NCBI RefSeq assembly: GCF_003259255.1
Contig: NZ_QGOL01000012.1
Coordinates: forward strand, 62,001-126,000
Direction of reading: 5' to 3'
DNA length: 64,000 bases
Source: Algoriphagus litoralis
GTDB lineage: Bacteria; Bacteroidota; Bacteroidia; Cytophagales; Cyclobacteriaceae
The position numbers and the translations under genes were made by a program. Positions 53,618-61,952 of the stretch are shown piece by piece. Numbering within the stretch: position 1 is the stretch's first letter; each line of letters starts with the position of its first letter. Under the pieces are notes generated by a model that made no database searches, was not told where the DNA came from, and saw only the letters and a program-made list of their open reading frames with translations.

Positions 53618-54919
53618 ATGAAAGCTCAAACCTCCCTCAAAACCGAAATCCTTGCCGGAATTTCCACCTTTCTGGCTTGCTTTTATATCATCATTGTCAA
53701 TCCGGCTATTCTGGCCGAAGCCGGAATGCCTTTTTCCGCGGTACTGACAGCAACAGTTTTGGTATCTGGATTTGGCAGCTTGATGATGGGGATTTATGCC
53801 AAAAATCCCATCGTCGTCGCTCCCGGGATGGGGATAAACGCCTTTTTCACCTATACCGCGGTGATGGGTTTCGGGCTGAGTTTCGAGGAAGCATTGGGTG
53901 CGGTATTCTGGTCTGGAGTGATTTTTCTTTTGCTTTCGGTTTTCAAAACCCGAGAGAAAATAATTGCGGCTATTCCTCCAGCACTTCGCCACGCTGTCTC
54001 GGCGGGGATCGGCTTATTTATCTGCTTTATCGGCTTTCAAAATGCACATTTCATCGTTGACAATCCTGCAACTTTGGTCGGAATGGCGAAGTTCAAAGAT
54101 CCGGTGACCTTGACCTTTTTGGCTGGCTTGCTTTTTACTGGAGGTTTATTGATCCGCAAGGTATCCGGTGCGATTATCTACGGAATTCTCTTTACGACAG
54201 CTTTGGCCTGGCCGATCGGGCGCTATTGGGGAGATGCTTCAGCCATCAATTTTGGGGTTTCTACCTTGGTCAATTATACCGGACTTTTTGCTTGGCCGGA
54301 TTTCAGTTTGGTGGGGAAAGCAGACATTTTGGGTTCGCTTCGCTATGCCTACATCCCGGTCATCTTTGTCTTTACGTTCACGATTTTGTTTGACGGGATT
54401 TCCACTTTTGTCGGTTTGGCGGAGGCCTCTGGGTTGAAGGATCCCGATGGAAATCCACGAAACATGCGAAAATCTTTGCTGACAGACTCCTTTGCAACCC
54501 TTTTTGCCGGCTTGGTCGGTAGCAGTTCAGGAACAGCTTATATCGAATCAGCCGTTGGAATTGAAGAAGGAGGAAGATCTGGAATTACAGCCATTACAGC
54601 CGGATTACTATTTTTGCCATTTATGTTTTTCTCGCCCTTGCTTTCCGTGATTCCATCGATAGCCAGTTCGATTGCCTTGGTTTTGGTGGGGGCTTTCATG
54701 ATGATTCCTCTGATGAAGATCAATTGGACCGATCCTGAGGAATCGATTCCTTCTTTTCTTACGATTGTCTTGATTCCTTTCACTTACAGCTTATCAGTTG
54801 GTATTTCGTTCGGGTTTATCAGTTGGACTGTTTTGAAACTGATTACCGGAAAAACTTCTGCCATCAACCCCATTTTAGCCATCATCAGTGTACTTTCGCT
54901 TTTCTTTTTATGGTTATGA
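53618..54919 (+). CDS. NCS2 family purine permease (AzgA-like)
   Basis: A 433-residue transporter with about 12-14 membrane helices. The N-terminal start LKTEILAGISTFLACFYIIIVNPAILAEAGMP, PGMGINAFFTY and the IPPALRHAVSAGIGLFI region are those of AzgA-type hypoxanthine/guanine/adenine permeases. TLFAGLVGSSSGTAYIESAVGIEEGGRSG is the conserved late segment. It should import a purine base with H+. Its last codons overlap the start of the nucleosidase gene by ATGA, so the two products are coupled. Confidence 0.9.
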   Translation: MKAQTSLKTEILAGISTFLACFYIIIVNPAILAEAGMPFSAVLTATVLVSGFGSLMMGIYAKNPIVVAPGMGINAFFTYTAVMGFGLSFEEALGAVFWSGVIFLLLSVFKTREKIIAAIPPALRHAVSAGIGLFICFIGFQNAHFIVDNPATLVGMAKFKDPVTLTFLAGLLFTGGLLIRKVSGAIIYGILFTTALAWPIGRYWGDASAINFGVSTLVNYTGLFAWPDFSLVGKADILGSLRYAYIPVIFVFTFTILFDGISTFVGLAEASGLKDPDGNPRNMRKSLLTDSFATLFAGLVGSSSGTAYIESAVGIEEGGRSGITAITAGLLFLPFMFFSPLLSVIPSIASSIALVLVGAFMMIPLMKINWTDPEESIPSFLTIVLIPFTYSLSVGISFGFISWTVLKLITGKTSAINPILAIISVLSLFFLWL

Positions 54920-55704
54920 AAAAATTGGTAATCCTTTCCTTCCTTTTCTTTCTTTCTATTTCCACCCAAGCCCAGCGTATTGCCATCATGGGCGCCTTGG
55001 ACCAGGAAATTGCCATTTTGCTGGATTCGATGAGTTCTTCCAAAAAGGTAAACAGGGGAGGGATCGACTTTTACACTGGGAAGTTGAAAGGCAAAAAAGT
55101 AGTGATCCTGAAAGCCGGAGTGGGTAAAGTCAACGCTTCTTACAGCACTGCGATTTTGACAGAAAACTTCAATCCTTCCATACTGATTTTCACCGGAGTA
55201 GCCGGTGGATTGCATCCGGAAGCCATGCCCGGCGACATTGTGATCGGCACCAAACTCGTCCAGTATGACTTTGGGCAGGAGGATTCTACAGGATTCAGCG
55301 TGGCACCATTTCGGAAATTAACCGGGGGAAATCACGAAGAATTATATATCGATGCCGACCCAAATCTGGTCACAAAAAGTATCGCAGCAGCGAATCAAAT
55401 GGAGTTTGTACCTATTTCAGGAAGAAAGCCAAAAGTCTTCTCGGGAGTGATAGCTACCGGTGATGTTTTTGTCAGCAGCAATGAAAAAGCTGCTTGGCTT
55501 TTTGGTGAGTTCGATGCCTTGGCAACCGAAATGGAAGGAGCTGCAATAGCTCATATCTGCAGAACGCTGGGAATCCCTTTTGTCATCATCAGAAGTTGCA
55601 GCGACAATGCCAACAATCAGGCACGGGTGAATTTCAACCAGTTTGTCGGTCCCGCATCGGTCAATTCCGCCCGGCTGGTACTGGGGATTTTGGAGGAACT
55701 GTAG
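54916..55704 (+). CDS. MTA/SAH nucleosidase with signal peptide
   Basis: A 262-residue nucleosidase of the MTAN/Pfs family, preceded by a clear signal peptide (KKLVILSFLFFLSISTQAQ). The catalytic core has RIAIMGALDQEIAILLDSM, ILKAGVGKVNASYSTAILT, FTGVAGGLHPEAMPGDIVIG, ATEMEGAAIAHIC and FVIIRSCSDNANNQA. Normal MTAN acts in the cytoplasm on methylthioadenosine and S-adenosylhomocysteine and releases adenine. The signal sequence suggests action in the periplasm. Start ATG at 54916 forms ATGA with the permease stop; an upstream ATG at 54910 is possible. The coupling suggests that adenine released outside is taken up by the permease. Confidence 0.85.
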   Translation: MKKLVILSFLFFLSISTQAQRIAIMGALDQEIAILLDSMSSSKKVNRGGIDFYTGKLKGKKVVILKAGVGKVNASYSTAILTENFNPSILIFTGVAGGLHPEAMPGDIVIGTKLVQYDFGQEDSTGFSVAPFRKLTGGNHEELYIDADPNLVTKSIAAANQMEFVPISGRKPKVFSGVIATGDVFVSSNEKAAWLFGEFDALATEMEGAAIAHICRTLGIPFVIIRSCSDNANNQARVNFNQFVGPASVNSARLVLGILEEL

Positions 55705-55714
55705 TAATCAGTTT

Positions 55715-55755
55715 GCAGTCTCAGTAAGCAGTAATATACTGCAGACTGAGACTGC
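55715..55755. repeat. Long perfect hairpin between nucleosidase and acyl-CoA dehydrogenase genes
   Basis: GCAGTCTCAGT pairs with ACTGAGACTGC, and inside GCAGT pairs with ACTGC around AATAT, with a two-base bulge on each side. There is no T run, so it may be a bidirectional transcript end or an intergenic repeat. Confidence 0.7.
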
Positions 55756-55765
55756 CTACTGCTCA

Positions 55766-56908
55766 CTATTTTAAGATATCTCTAGAAATCACCAGTTTCT
55801 GGATTTCGGAAGTGCCTTCGCCGATGGTACAAAGCTTGGAATCGCGGTAGAATTTTTCTACAGGATAATCCTTCGTAAATCCGTATCCACCGAAAATTTG
55901 TACGGCCTCGTTTGAGATGGAAACGCAAACCTCAGAGGCAAAATATTTAGCCTGTGCGCCTGCTAATGTGACTTTTTCCCCTCTGTTTTTCAGATCCGCA
56001 GCTTTGAAAGTCAGCAATTTTGCAGCTTCCAGCTGGGTTGCCATATCAGCCAGTTTGAAGGAGATTCCCTGAAAACTGGAGATAGGTTTATTAAACTGAT
56101 GACGCTCTTTCGAATATTGAATTGAAGCTTCCAGCGCTCCTTCCGCAATTCCCAGAGAAAGCGCTGCGATGGAAATTCTGCCACCATCCAAGATTTTCAT
56201 GGATTGGATAAATCCATCGCCTACTTTTCCCAAGACTTGGCTTTCATGGACCTTGCAGTCTTCAAAGATCATCTCCGCTGTTTCGGAAGCACGCATCCCC
56301 AGTTTGTCTTCTTTTCTGCCACCTTTGAATCCAGGAGTGCCTCTTTCGATCACAAATGCAGTCATTCCATGGCTGTCACCTACTTCACCCGTGCGGGCGA
56401 TGACTACTGCTACATCTCCGGAAATTCCGTGCGTGATGAAGTTTTTTGCTCCATTCAAAATGTAATATTCCCCATCTTTTATAGCCACGGTTCGCATATT
56501 TCCGGCATCCGAACCTGTATTCGGTTCGGTCAATCCCCAAGCTCCGAGCCATTCGCAGGTGGCGAGTTTTGGCAAATACTTTCGCTTCTGCTCTTCAGTG
56601 CCAAACATCATGATATGACCTGTACAGAGAGAATTATGAGCCGCCATGGAAAGGCCGATCGAAGGATCAATTTTGGATAGCTCCAAGATGGCTGTTACGT
56701 ACTCCGTGTAACTGAACCCAGAACCACCATATTCTGTCGGGACCAAAACGCCCATTAGGCCTAGTTCGCCAAGTTTTTTGAATATCTCGATGGGGAAAAA
56801 TGAAGTATCATCCCACTCCTTGCGAAAGGGTGTAATCTCTTTGACTCCAAAACTCCGAACCATCTCAGCTATCAGCTGCTGGTTTTCATTTAGGTTAAAA
56901 TCAAGCAT
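55766..56908 (-). CDS. Acyl-CoA dehydrogenase
   Basis: A 380-residue FAD-dependent dehydrogenase of the standard three-domain ACAD fold. The first helical domain opens with LDFNLNENQQLIAEMVRSFG. The beta domain has LTEPNTGSDAGNMRT and ITHGISGDVAVVIARTG. The last domain contains GGRISIAALSLGIAEGALEASIQYSKERHQF, QIFGGYGFTKDYPVEKFYRDSKLC and the catalytic Glu position in GEGTSEIQKLVISRDI. The chain length specificity (short, branched or glutaryl-like) is not decided. It is a single gene on the minus strand. Confidence 0.93.
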   Translation of the reverse strand: MLDFNLNENQQLIAEMVRSFGVKEITPFRKEWDDTSFFPIEIFKKLGELGLMGVLVPTEYGGSGFSYTEYVTAILELSKIDPSIGLSMAAHNSLCTGHIMMFGTEEQKRKYLPKLATCEWLGAWGLTEPNTGSDAGNMRTVAIKDGEYYILNGAKNFITHGISGDVAVVIARTGEVGDSHGMTAFVIERGTPGFKGGRKEDKLGMRASETAEMIFEDCKVHESQVLGKVGDGFIQSMKILDGGRISIAALSLGIAEGALEASIQYSKERHQFNKPISSFQGISFKLADMATQLEAAKLLTFKAADLKNRGEKVTLAGAQAKYFASEVCVSISNEAVQIFGGYGFTKDYPVEKFYRDSKLCTIGEGTSEIQKLVISRDILK

Positions 56909-57147
56909 AGGTAATCTTTGGGTTTAGATTCTGTATTATTAACTCTAAGGTTTATAATAAGTTCTACATCACCAAATTCCTTGAAACAGACTTATATTCT
57001 GATTTTTCGCCAAAAAAAGAGATGAAATTTGGATTTTTGAAAAAGTCAAATAGATCAAAAACCTATAAAATCATTTGACCAATTATTCATAAATTTCTTG
57101 CCAAGGGACTGATTATTAACTTATTTCCAGAGTATCACCCCAATCCT

Positions 57148-59088
57148 ATGAAAACACGCCTATTCGCGATTCTTATTATTCTTTTTTTCTCCAAGATTTC
57201 GGAAGGATTTGCTCAAAGTCCGCGATACATTATTGATAGCCTAAAGGTCCAGCTAAAAAACGCAAAGACTCAGGAAGATCAAGTAGCCTATTATTCAGAA
57301 CTTACTTGGTATTGGGCAATGGTCAATTTAGATTCTGCCGTGGAATATGGTCAAAGGTCCCTTGCTTTGGCACAAAAAGTAAATGACAAAAAAGCAATAG
57401 GTCAGGCTCATAGTGACTTGGGAAATGCGCTGATGCAAAAAGGGAACTTTGCTGAGTCAAAAGATCAATATTTGCAGGCCATTTCTATAAGGAATAGTAT
57501 TGGGGATTCTGCTGGAATTGCAGGAGCTAAATCCAACTTGGGATCAGTTTACCAAAGACTTTTTCAGCTTGATTCTGCAATGTCAAACTACCTCTATGCA
57601 TTGGAATATTTTGAAAAATCGGGAAATGACCGATATACCAATTTCGTGAAAAACAATCTTGCGGTACTACATGAGGACATGCGCAACTATCCAAAAGCAT
57701 TGGAAATCTATTCAGAAGTAGCCGCCTATCGTGAGCAAAATCAGATGATTCCTGAACTGGCTATGGTGTACAACAACATGGGCAACATTCACAAAAACAC
57801 TAAAGAATATCAGAAATCGGAGGATTTTTTTAAAAAGGCACTTGAAAATGGACAAAAAGCTGGTGATTCATTAGTGCTTTCAGTCACTTATAATAATCTG
57901 GCGACACTTTACAATGCGATGAATCGTCCTGATGAAGCAATTGCCACAGCGACCATAGGAATTAGGATAGCTGAAAAAGTAAATTCCATCTTTGATCAAG
58001 CCACGATGGAATATTGCCTAGCAAATGCCTATTCTAAGAAAAAGGAATATCCCAGATCTAAAGAATTGTATCTGAAATCAATAGCAACAATGAAGCAGCT
58101 GGAAGCTAAGGAAGAAGTTGCCTCTATGTATTTGAGAATAATCCCTGTCTATGCTGCACTCAATTTACCTGACAGTGCTCAATATTACACAGATTTGTAT
58201 GTGGAGTATCGAAATTCCCTTACTGAAGATCAAATTGAGGAATTGACAGCTGAACTTCAAACCAAATACGAGACAGAGAAAAAAGACCGGGAAATAGCAC
58301 AACAACAACTGACACTGCGAAGCAAAAATATCCAACTGTACGGGTCTCTGATTTTGGCAATTGCACTTGGAATCGTAGGCTATTTGCTCTATAGCCAACA
58401 GAAACTGAAAAATCGACAACTCCAGCAAGAAAATGATTTGAAATCTGCTTTGGCACAAATCGAGACGCAAAACAAGCTTCAGGAACAGCGTATGCTAATC
58501 TCGAGGGATTTGCACGATAATATCGGTGCGCAATTGACTTTCATCATCTCGGCCATTGAAAATCTGAAATACTTTGAACCCATCAAGGAGCAATTGACCC
58601 AGCGATACGACACGATCGCCAACTTTACCAAACAGACCATTACGGAACTTCGGGATACAATCTGGGCTATGAACAGCGGTGAAGTGACGTGGGAAGACTT
58701 ATCAGGCAGAATCCGGGATTATATTCAAAAGGCAGGGGCATCGGCTTCTCAAATCAGTTTTGATTTTGAAATCAATGATCGGATAGATCAGAAAGCAACA
58801 TTAGCTTCTTCATCGAGTATTCAGATTTTGCGTGTAGTACAGGAAGCAGTTCAAAATGCTATAAAGTACTCCGGAGCTGATCGATTGGAAATCAAGATTG
58901 ACTCCACAGGAAAGGAAATTTTGGTCAATATCCAAGACAATGGAAAAGGATTTGTAGAATCTGAAATCAAGCCTGGCAATGGGCTATACAATATGCGTAA
59001 GCGGGCAGAAGAGCTTGGAGGAAGCCTTGAAATTCAATCTGTGGAAGGTTCGGGGACTTCAATTCTGCTGATTTGGCCCGTTGGATAG
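57148..59088 (+). CDS. TPR sensor histidine kinase (HisKA_3/NarX-type)
   Basis: A 646-residue kinase. A signal sequence is followed by tetratricopeptide repeats over about 60-350 (for example AHSDLGNALMQKGNFAESK, AMVYNNMGNIHKNTKEYQKSEDF). After a transmembrane helix near 395-415 (LILAIALGIVGYLLY) and a coiled coil comes the HisKA_3 domain with phosphoacceptor His456 in RDLHDNIGAQLTF. The HATPase domain has VQEAVQNAIKYSGA and DNGKGF...GNGLYNMRKRAEELGG. The TPRs lie outside the cytoplasm. This type normally signals to a NarL/LuxR-type response regulator, but none is encoded beside it, so it is an orphan here. Confidence 0.92.
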   Translation: MKTRLFAILIILFFSKISEGFAQSPRYIIDSLKVQLKNAKTQEDQVAYYSELTWYWAMVNLDSAVEYGQRSLALAQKVNDKKAIGQAHSDLGNALMQKGNFAESKDQYLQAISIRNSIGDSAGIAGAKSNLGSVYQRLFQLDSAMSNYLYALEYFEKSGNDRYTNFVKNNLAVLHEDMRNYPKALEIYSEVAAYREQNQMIPELAMVYNNMGNIHKNTKEYQKSEDFFKKALENGQKAGDSLVLSVTYNNLATLYNAMNRPDEAIATATIGIRIAEKVNSIFDQATMEYCLANAYSKKKEYPRSKELYLKSIATMKQLEAKEEVASMYLRIIPVYAALNLPDSAQYYTDLYVEYRNSLTEDQIEELTAELQTKYETEKKDREIAQQQLTLRSKNIQLYGSLILAIALGIVGYLLYSQQKLKNRQLQQENDLKSALAQIETQNKLQEQRMLISRDLHDNIGAQLTFIISAIENLKYFEPIKEQLTQRYDTIANFTKQTITELRDTIWAMNSGEVTWEDLSGRIRDYIQKAGASASQISFDFEINDRIDQKATLASSSSIQILRVVQEAVQNAIKYSGADRLEIKIDSTGKEILVNIQDNGKGFVESEIKPGNGLYNMRKRAEELGGSLEIQSVEGSGTSILLIWPVG

Positions 59089-59116
59089 CATGAATTTTTG
59101 GAGAATCAAGAGGATT

Positions 59117-59146
59117 GGGTTTTAGGTTTTTCCCTAGAAAAAACCC
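59117..59146 (+). terminator. Weak hairpin after the histidine kinase gene
   Basis: GGGTTTT and AAAACCC pair with an imperfect inner AGG/CCT stem. A proper U-tract is lacking, so the call is weak. Confidence 0.35.
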
Positions 59147-59240
59147 TTCTCAATTGGGCTTTTGCCAAAAAAAGTAGGCCGTTTGTCGTATGTTTTTTAA
59201 GAATTGTTCGCGCTAGTTTTGAGCTATTCAGAGGCGAACT

Positions 59241-59540
59241 ATGCTGGCAATAAGTTTTGAAAATGGGGTATTAGGAATATTAGCCATCTTGGTGATCGGT
59301 AGCCTTGTTTTGATGCATTATTTGCTTTTTAGAGACTACTCCCGACAGGAAAAACTTCATATGCAGCGACTCAAAAACTTTGAAAATCTGGTCAAGCAAG
59401 AAATCCTCCGGTCGCAATCGCTTGCTAAGTCTGTTGATTCACTGCAGGAAATCAAGAGCACTACAGACGAGAAGCTGGAAGTGATCAAGCTTCAGGTGGA
59501 GGGCTTGGATTCCCAGCAGAAACAAGATATTGCCAAATAG
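59241..59540 (+). CDS. Membrane-anchored coiled-coil protein
   Basis: A 99-residue protein, not recognised. One N-terminal transmembrane helix (GVLGILAILVIGSLVLMHYLLF) is followed by a basic turn (RDYSRQEKLH) and about 60 residues of heptad-rich helix (LKNFENLVKQEILRSQ, SVDSLQEIKSTTDEKLEVIKLQVEGL). A hairpin GTTCGC/GCGAAC lies directly before the ATG. It is on the same strand as the histidine kinase but 150 bp away, with only a weak terminator between. The topology resembles FtsB/DivIC-like or YhcB-like helpers, but sequence similarity to them is not visible. Confidence 0.7.
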   Translation: MLAISFENGVLGILAILVIGSLVLMHYLLFRDYSRQEKLHMQRLKNFENLVKQEILRSQSLAKSVDSLQEIKSTTDEKLEVIKLQVEGLDSQQKQDIAK

Positions 59541-59559
59541 TTATGTTTTTTAGATCTGC

Positions 59560-60870
59560 TTAGATCACAGTCACGCGCACCTTCTTCTCCTTCAATTTCA
59601 TATTATTGACTTTGGGGAGAAGCTTTTCCAAAGTCGCCGTTTTCACCCCCACAAATGCGCAATCTGTCTTCAGTTCGATCACACCAAGCTCATCTTTTGT
59701 CAAACCTCCCTGTTTGAAAAATAGGCCAGCGACATCCCCTTTGGAGATTTTGTCTTTTCGTCCACCGGACACAAACAAGGTACTCCATTCGGAAGGTGCC
59801 GGCAGAGTTGATTTGCTCAGTTTTTCTATAGGGAAATTCCCGATAAAATCAGGTAAGGAATCCCGCTCAAAATGCAGGACGTAAGCCGTTCCGTCGCTAT
59901 TCATCCGGGCAGTTCGACCATTTCGATGGATGAATTCTTCGCTACGCAATGGAAGGTGGTAATGGATGATAAACTTGATCTCTGGCACGTCGATTCCTCT
60001 CGCTGCTAGATCGGTGGCCAAAAGAATTTGGTGGGTTCCGTTTCGGAATTTGATCAGGGATCTTTCACGATCGGTTTGCTCCATTCCTCCTGAAAAAACC
60101 CCGTGCGAGATTCCATGGTCTTCCAGGCATTCGCTTACCCGCTGGATCGAGTCTTTAAAATTGCAGAAAATGATGCCGTTTTGATTTCCTAAATGACTGA
60201 TCAGTTCGACGAGGGTTTCCAGTTTGTCTTTGGTAGGAGAAAGTACCTTTTTGATCTGAAGTTGGGAGATTTTTTCTTCCAAAAAGTCAACGGTAACCGG
60301 CGATTTCAATCCGACAAACCTTGGGATTTCCACTCCCTGAGTAGCCGAAGTCAGGATCATTTTCTTCACTTGAGGAAGCAAATAAAGAATGTCCTTCATT
60401 TCACTTTCGAAGCCGATTTCCAGTGATTTGTCAAATTCATCGAGGACAAGAGTTTTGATAAATGCGGTTTCAAAGGCCTCCCTTCTCAGGTGATCAGAAA
60501 CTCTTCCAGGCGTTCCTATGAGCACTGCTGGACGGTGTTTGATCTCGATTCTGTCCTTTGATCCAGCTCGTCCACCGTAGACCGCATTGACCTTGTAGCC
60601 TGTGCCCATTTCCCGCATGACTTGCTCGATCTGGATTGCCAATTCCCGAGATGGAACAATGATTACCAGCTGAATTTCTTCACAGGTCACATCAAGTTGC
60701 TGAATCAGCGGAAGCAAAAAAGCCAATGTTTTTCCTGTGCCAGTCGGAGAGAGCAAGATGATCTCATTCGAAGACTCAATGGCTTTTTGCGCAGTGAGCT
60801 GCATTGGATTCAATTGCGTAATTCCAAGTTTGGAAAGGATTTCAGCTTGGCTTTTTTGAGGGGTAGACAT
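59560..60870 (-). CDS. DEAD-box RNA helicase, DbpA-like
   Basis: A 436-residue RNA helicase. Motif Q lies in LGITQLNPMQLTAQKAI. Motif I is SPTGTGKT, motif II reads DEFD (in LVLDEFDKSLEIGF) in place of DEAD, motif III is SAT, and motif VI is HRNGRTARM. The second RecA domain is complete. The last 70 residues form a DbpA-type RNA-binding domain (KDKISKGDVAGLFFKQGGLTKDELGVIEL), which in E. coli targets 23S rRNA helix 92 for 50S assembly. A TAnnTTTG element ends four bases before the ATG, suggesting a leaderless message. Confidence 0.9.
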   Translation of the reverse strand: MSTPQKSQAEILSKLGITQLNPMQLTAQKAIESSNEIILLSPTGTGKTLAFLLPLIQQLDVTCEEIQLVIIVPSRELAIQIEQVMREMGTGYKVNAVYGGRAGSKDRIEIKHRPAVLIGTPGRVSDHLRREAFETAFIKTLVLDEFDKSLEIGFESEMKDILYLLPQVKKMILTSATQGVEIPRFVGLKSPVTVDFLEEKISQLQIKKVLSPTKDKLETLVELISHLGNQNGIIFCNFKDSIQRVSECLEDHGISHGVFSGGMEQTDRERSLIKFRNGTHQILLATDLAARGIDVPEIKFIIHYHLPLRSEEFIHRNGRTARMNSDGTAYVLHFERDSLPDFIGNFPIEKLSKSTLPAPSEWSTLFVSGGRKDKISKGDVAGLFFKQGGLTKDELGVIELKTDCAFVGVKTATLEKLLPKVNNMKLKEKKVRVTVI

Positions 60871-60874
60871 GGGG

Positions 60875-60882
60875 CAAAGGTA
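60875..60882 (-). promoter_or_regulatory. -7 element immediately before the helicase gene
   Basis: TACCTTTG on the minus strand fits TAnnTTTG and ends four bases before the ATG at 60870, which predicts a leaderless message. Confidence 0.5.
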
Positions 60883-61046
60883 GGTTTTTGGAATTTCAGA
60901 ACGTGATTTAACATCAAGACATTCTCTGATTCCTTCGATGTTCGATATTTATTATTCGATATTCGAAATTTTGACAAAGCGGTAGATCAAGATTTCAAAA
61001 AGAGGAATACTGAATATCTAACGGTGAATCTCGAATAATGAAGATC

Positions 61047-61919
61047 TCAAAACGGCCTATACCCCATCCAATCTACCTCCAGTTCAAATCGCTCGGTTGG
61101 CTTTTCAAGAGACTTTGGATTGGTCTCCACAGACCAATTGTCTGTATGCCAAAAGTTCATGCGGTATTTTGAGGGATGTTGCGGGATTCCTCGTTCGCCT
61201 GTATAATCCCACAGGACCACTGTGTCTGCGGTCGTAGGATGGAGCATCCACCATCGGATCCGGTCGGGATGCCAATCAAATCCATAGGTGTGAAACTGCG
61301 CCGAAGCGTCGAAGCCTTCGATCGCTTCCAGTTTTTCAGGTAGATTTTCGGCTCCGGAAAGTTGCATTCTTTCCTTCAAGTGATCTTCCCGTTCTTCTGT
61401 CGTGTAGATGATGCCTTTGGCCAAATTTATCGTTCGGCCGACCCTTCGCAGTTTTCCGGATTCTCCTGTCCAAGTGCCCATGTAAATTACTTCTGGATCG
61501 GCTGGAAGCCACTCGAAGTCAATTTCGCTCAGTCCCAATGCTGCATCATTGTGATAGGTGAAGTAGCCAACTACTGCGCCAAGATTGGGCTGTGTTATCC
61601 TCGGGTCTGGCACTTTCAGCCGAGCGGAATAGGTGCCAAAATGTGTGAATTTTCTGGAAATAATCTCCGGACCTTTGCCCGGACCAGCAGCATCTTTGGG
61701 ATTGAGTTTGAAGGAGAGAATTCTGGAATCTTCGCCTTCTGAGGATTTTTTTCCTGATTTCCATTTAAATCTGGCGCTTTTTCCGGTAGAGCCATAGCGG
61801 AAAAATTCAGTTTTTCGCTGTGAAAAATTTTCCTTAAATGCCTCGTGAAATTCAACCGGATCGGAGTCGGATTGAAGCATAGTAATAGTAGATAACAGCA
61901 AAATAAGTAATGTTCTCAT
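61047..61919 (-). CDS. GH16-like (concanavalin A-type) secreted protein
   Basis: A 290-residue protein with a short signal sequence. The middle contains THFGTYSARLKVPDP and LGLSEIDFEWLP. The latter is the EIDxE-type catalytic motif of glycoside hydrolase family 16 (both acidic residues present). Then follow FHTYGFDWHPDRIRWWM and MNFWHTDNW, typical of GH16 beta-jelly-roll strands. The family cleaves beta-glucans, laminarin or galactans; the substrate is not predictable. It lies 33 bases downstream of the PQQ dehydrogenase on the same strand and is probably co-transcribed. Confidence 0.85.
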   Translation of the reverse strand: MRTLLILLLSTITMLQSDSDPVEFHEAFKENFSQRKTEFFRYGSTGKSARFKWKSGKKSSEGEDSRILSFKLNPKDAAGPGKGPEIISRKFTHFGTYSARLKVPDPRITQPNLGAVVGYFTYHNDAALGLSEIDFEWLPADPEVIYMGTWTGESGKLRRVGRTINLAKGIIYTTEEREDHLKERMQLSGAENLPEKLEAIEGFDASAQFHTYGFDWHPDRIRWWMLHPTTADTVVLWDYTGERGIPQHPSKYRMNFWHTDNWSVETNPKSLEKPTERFELEVDWMGYRPF

Positions 61920-61952
61920 GAGGCTAAAGCTAATGAAAACCTGATTTGAAAC

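Noticed and set aside
60931..60970. Short TTCGATATT-like repetitions between helicase and GH16-like genes
   Set aside because: Only a few AT-rich partial copies with imperfect symmetry; too weak to call an element.
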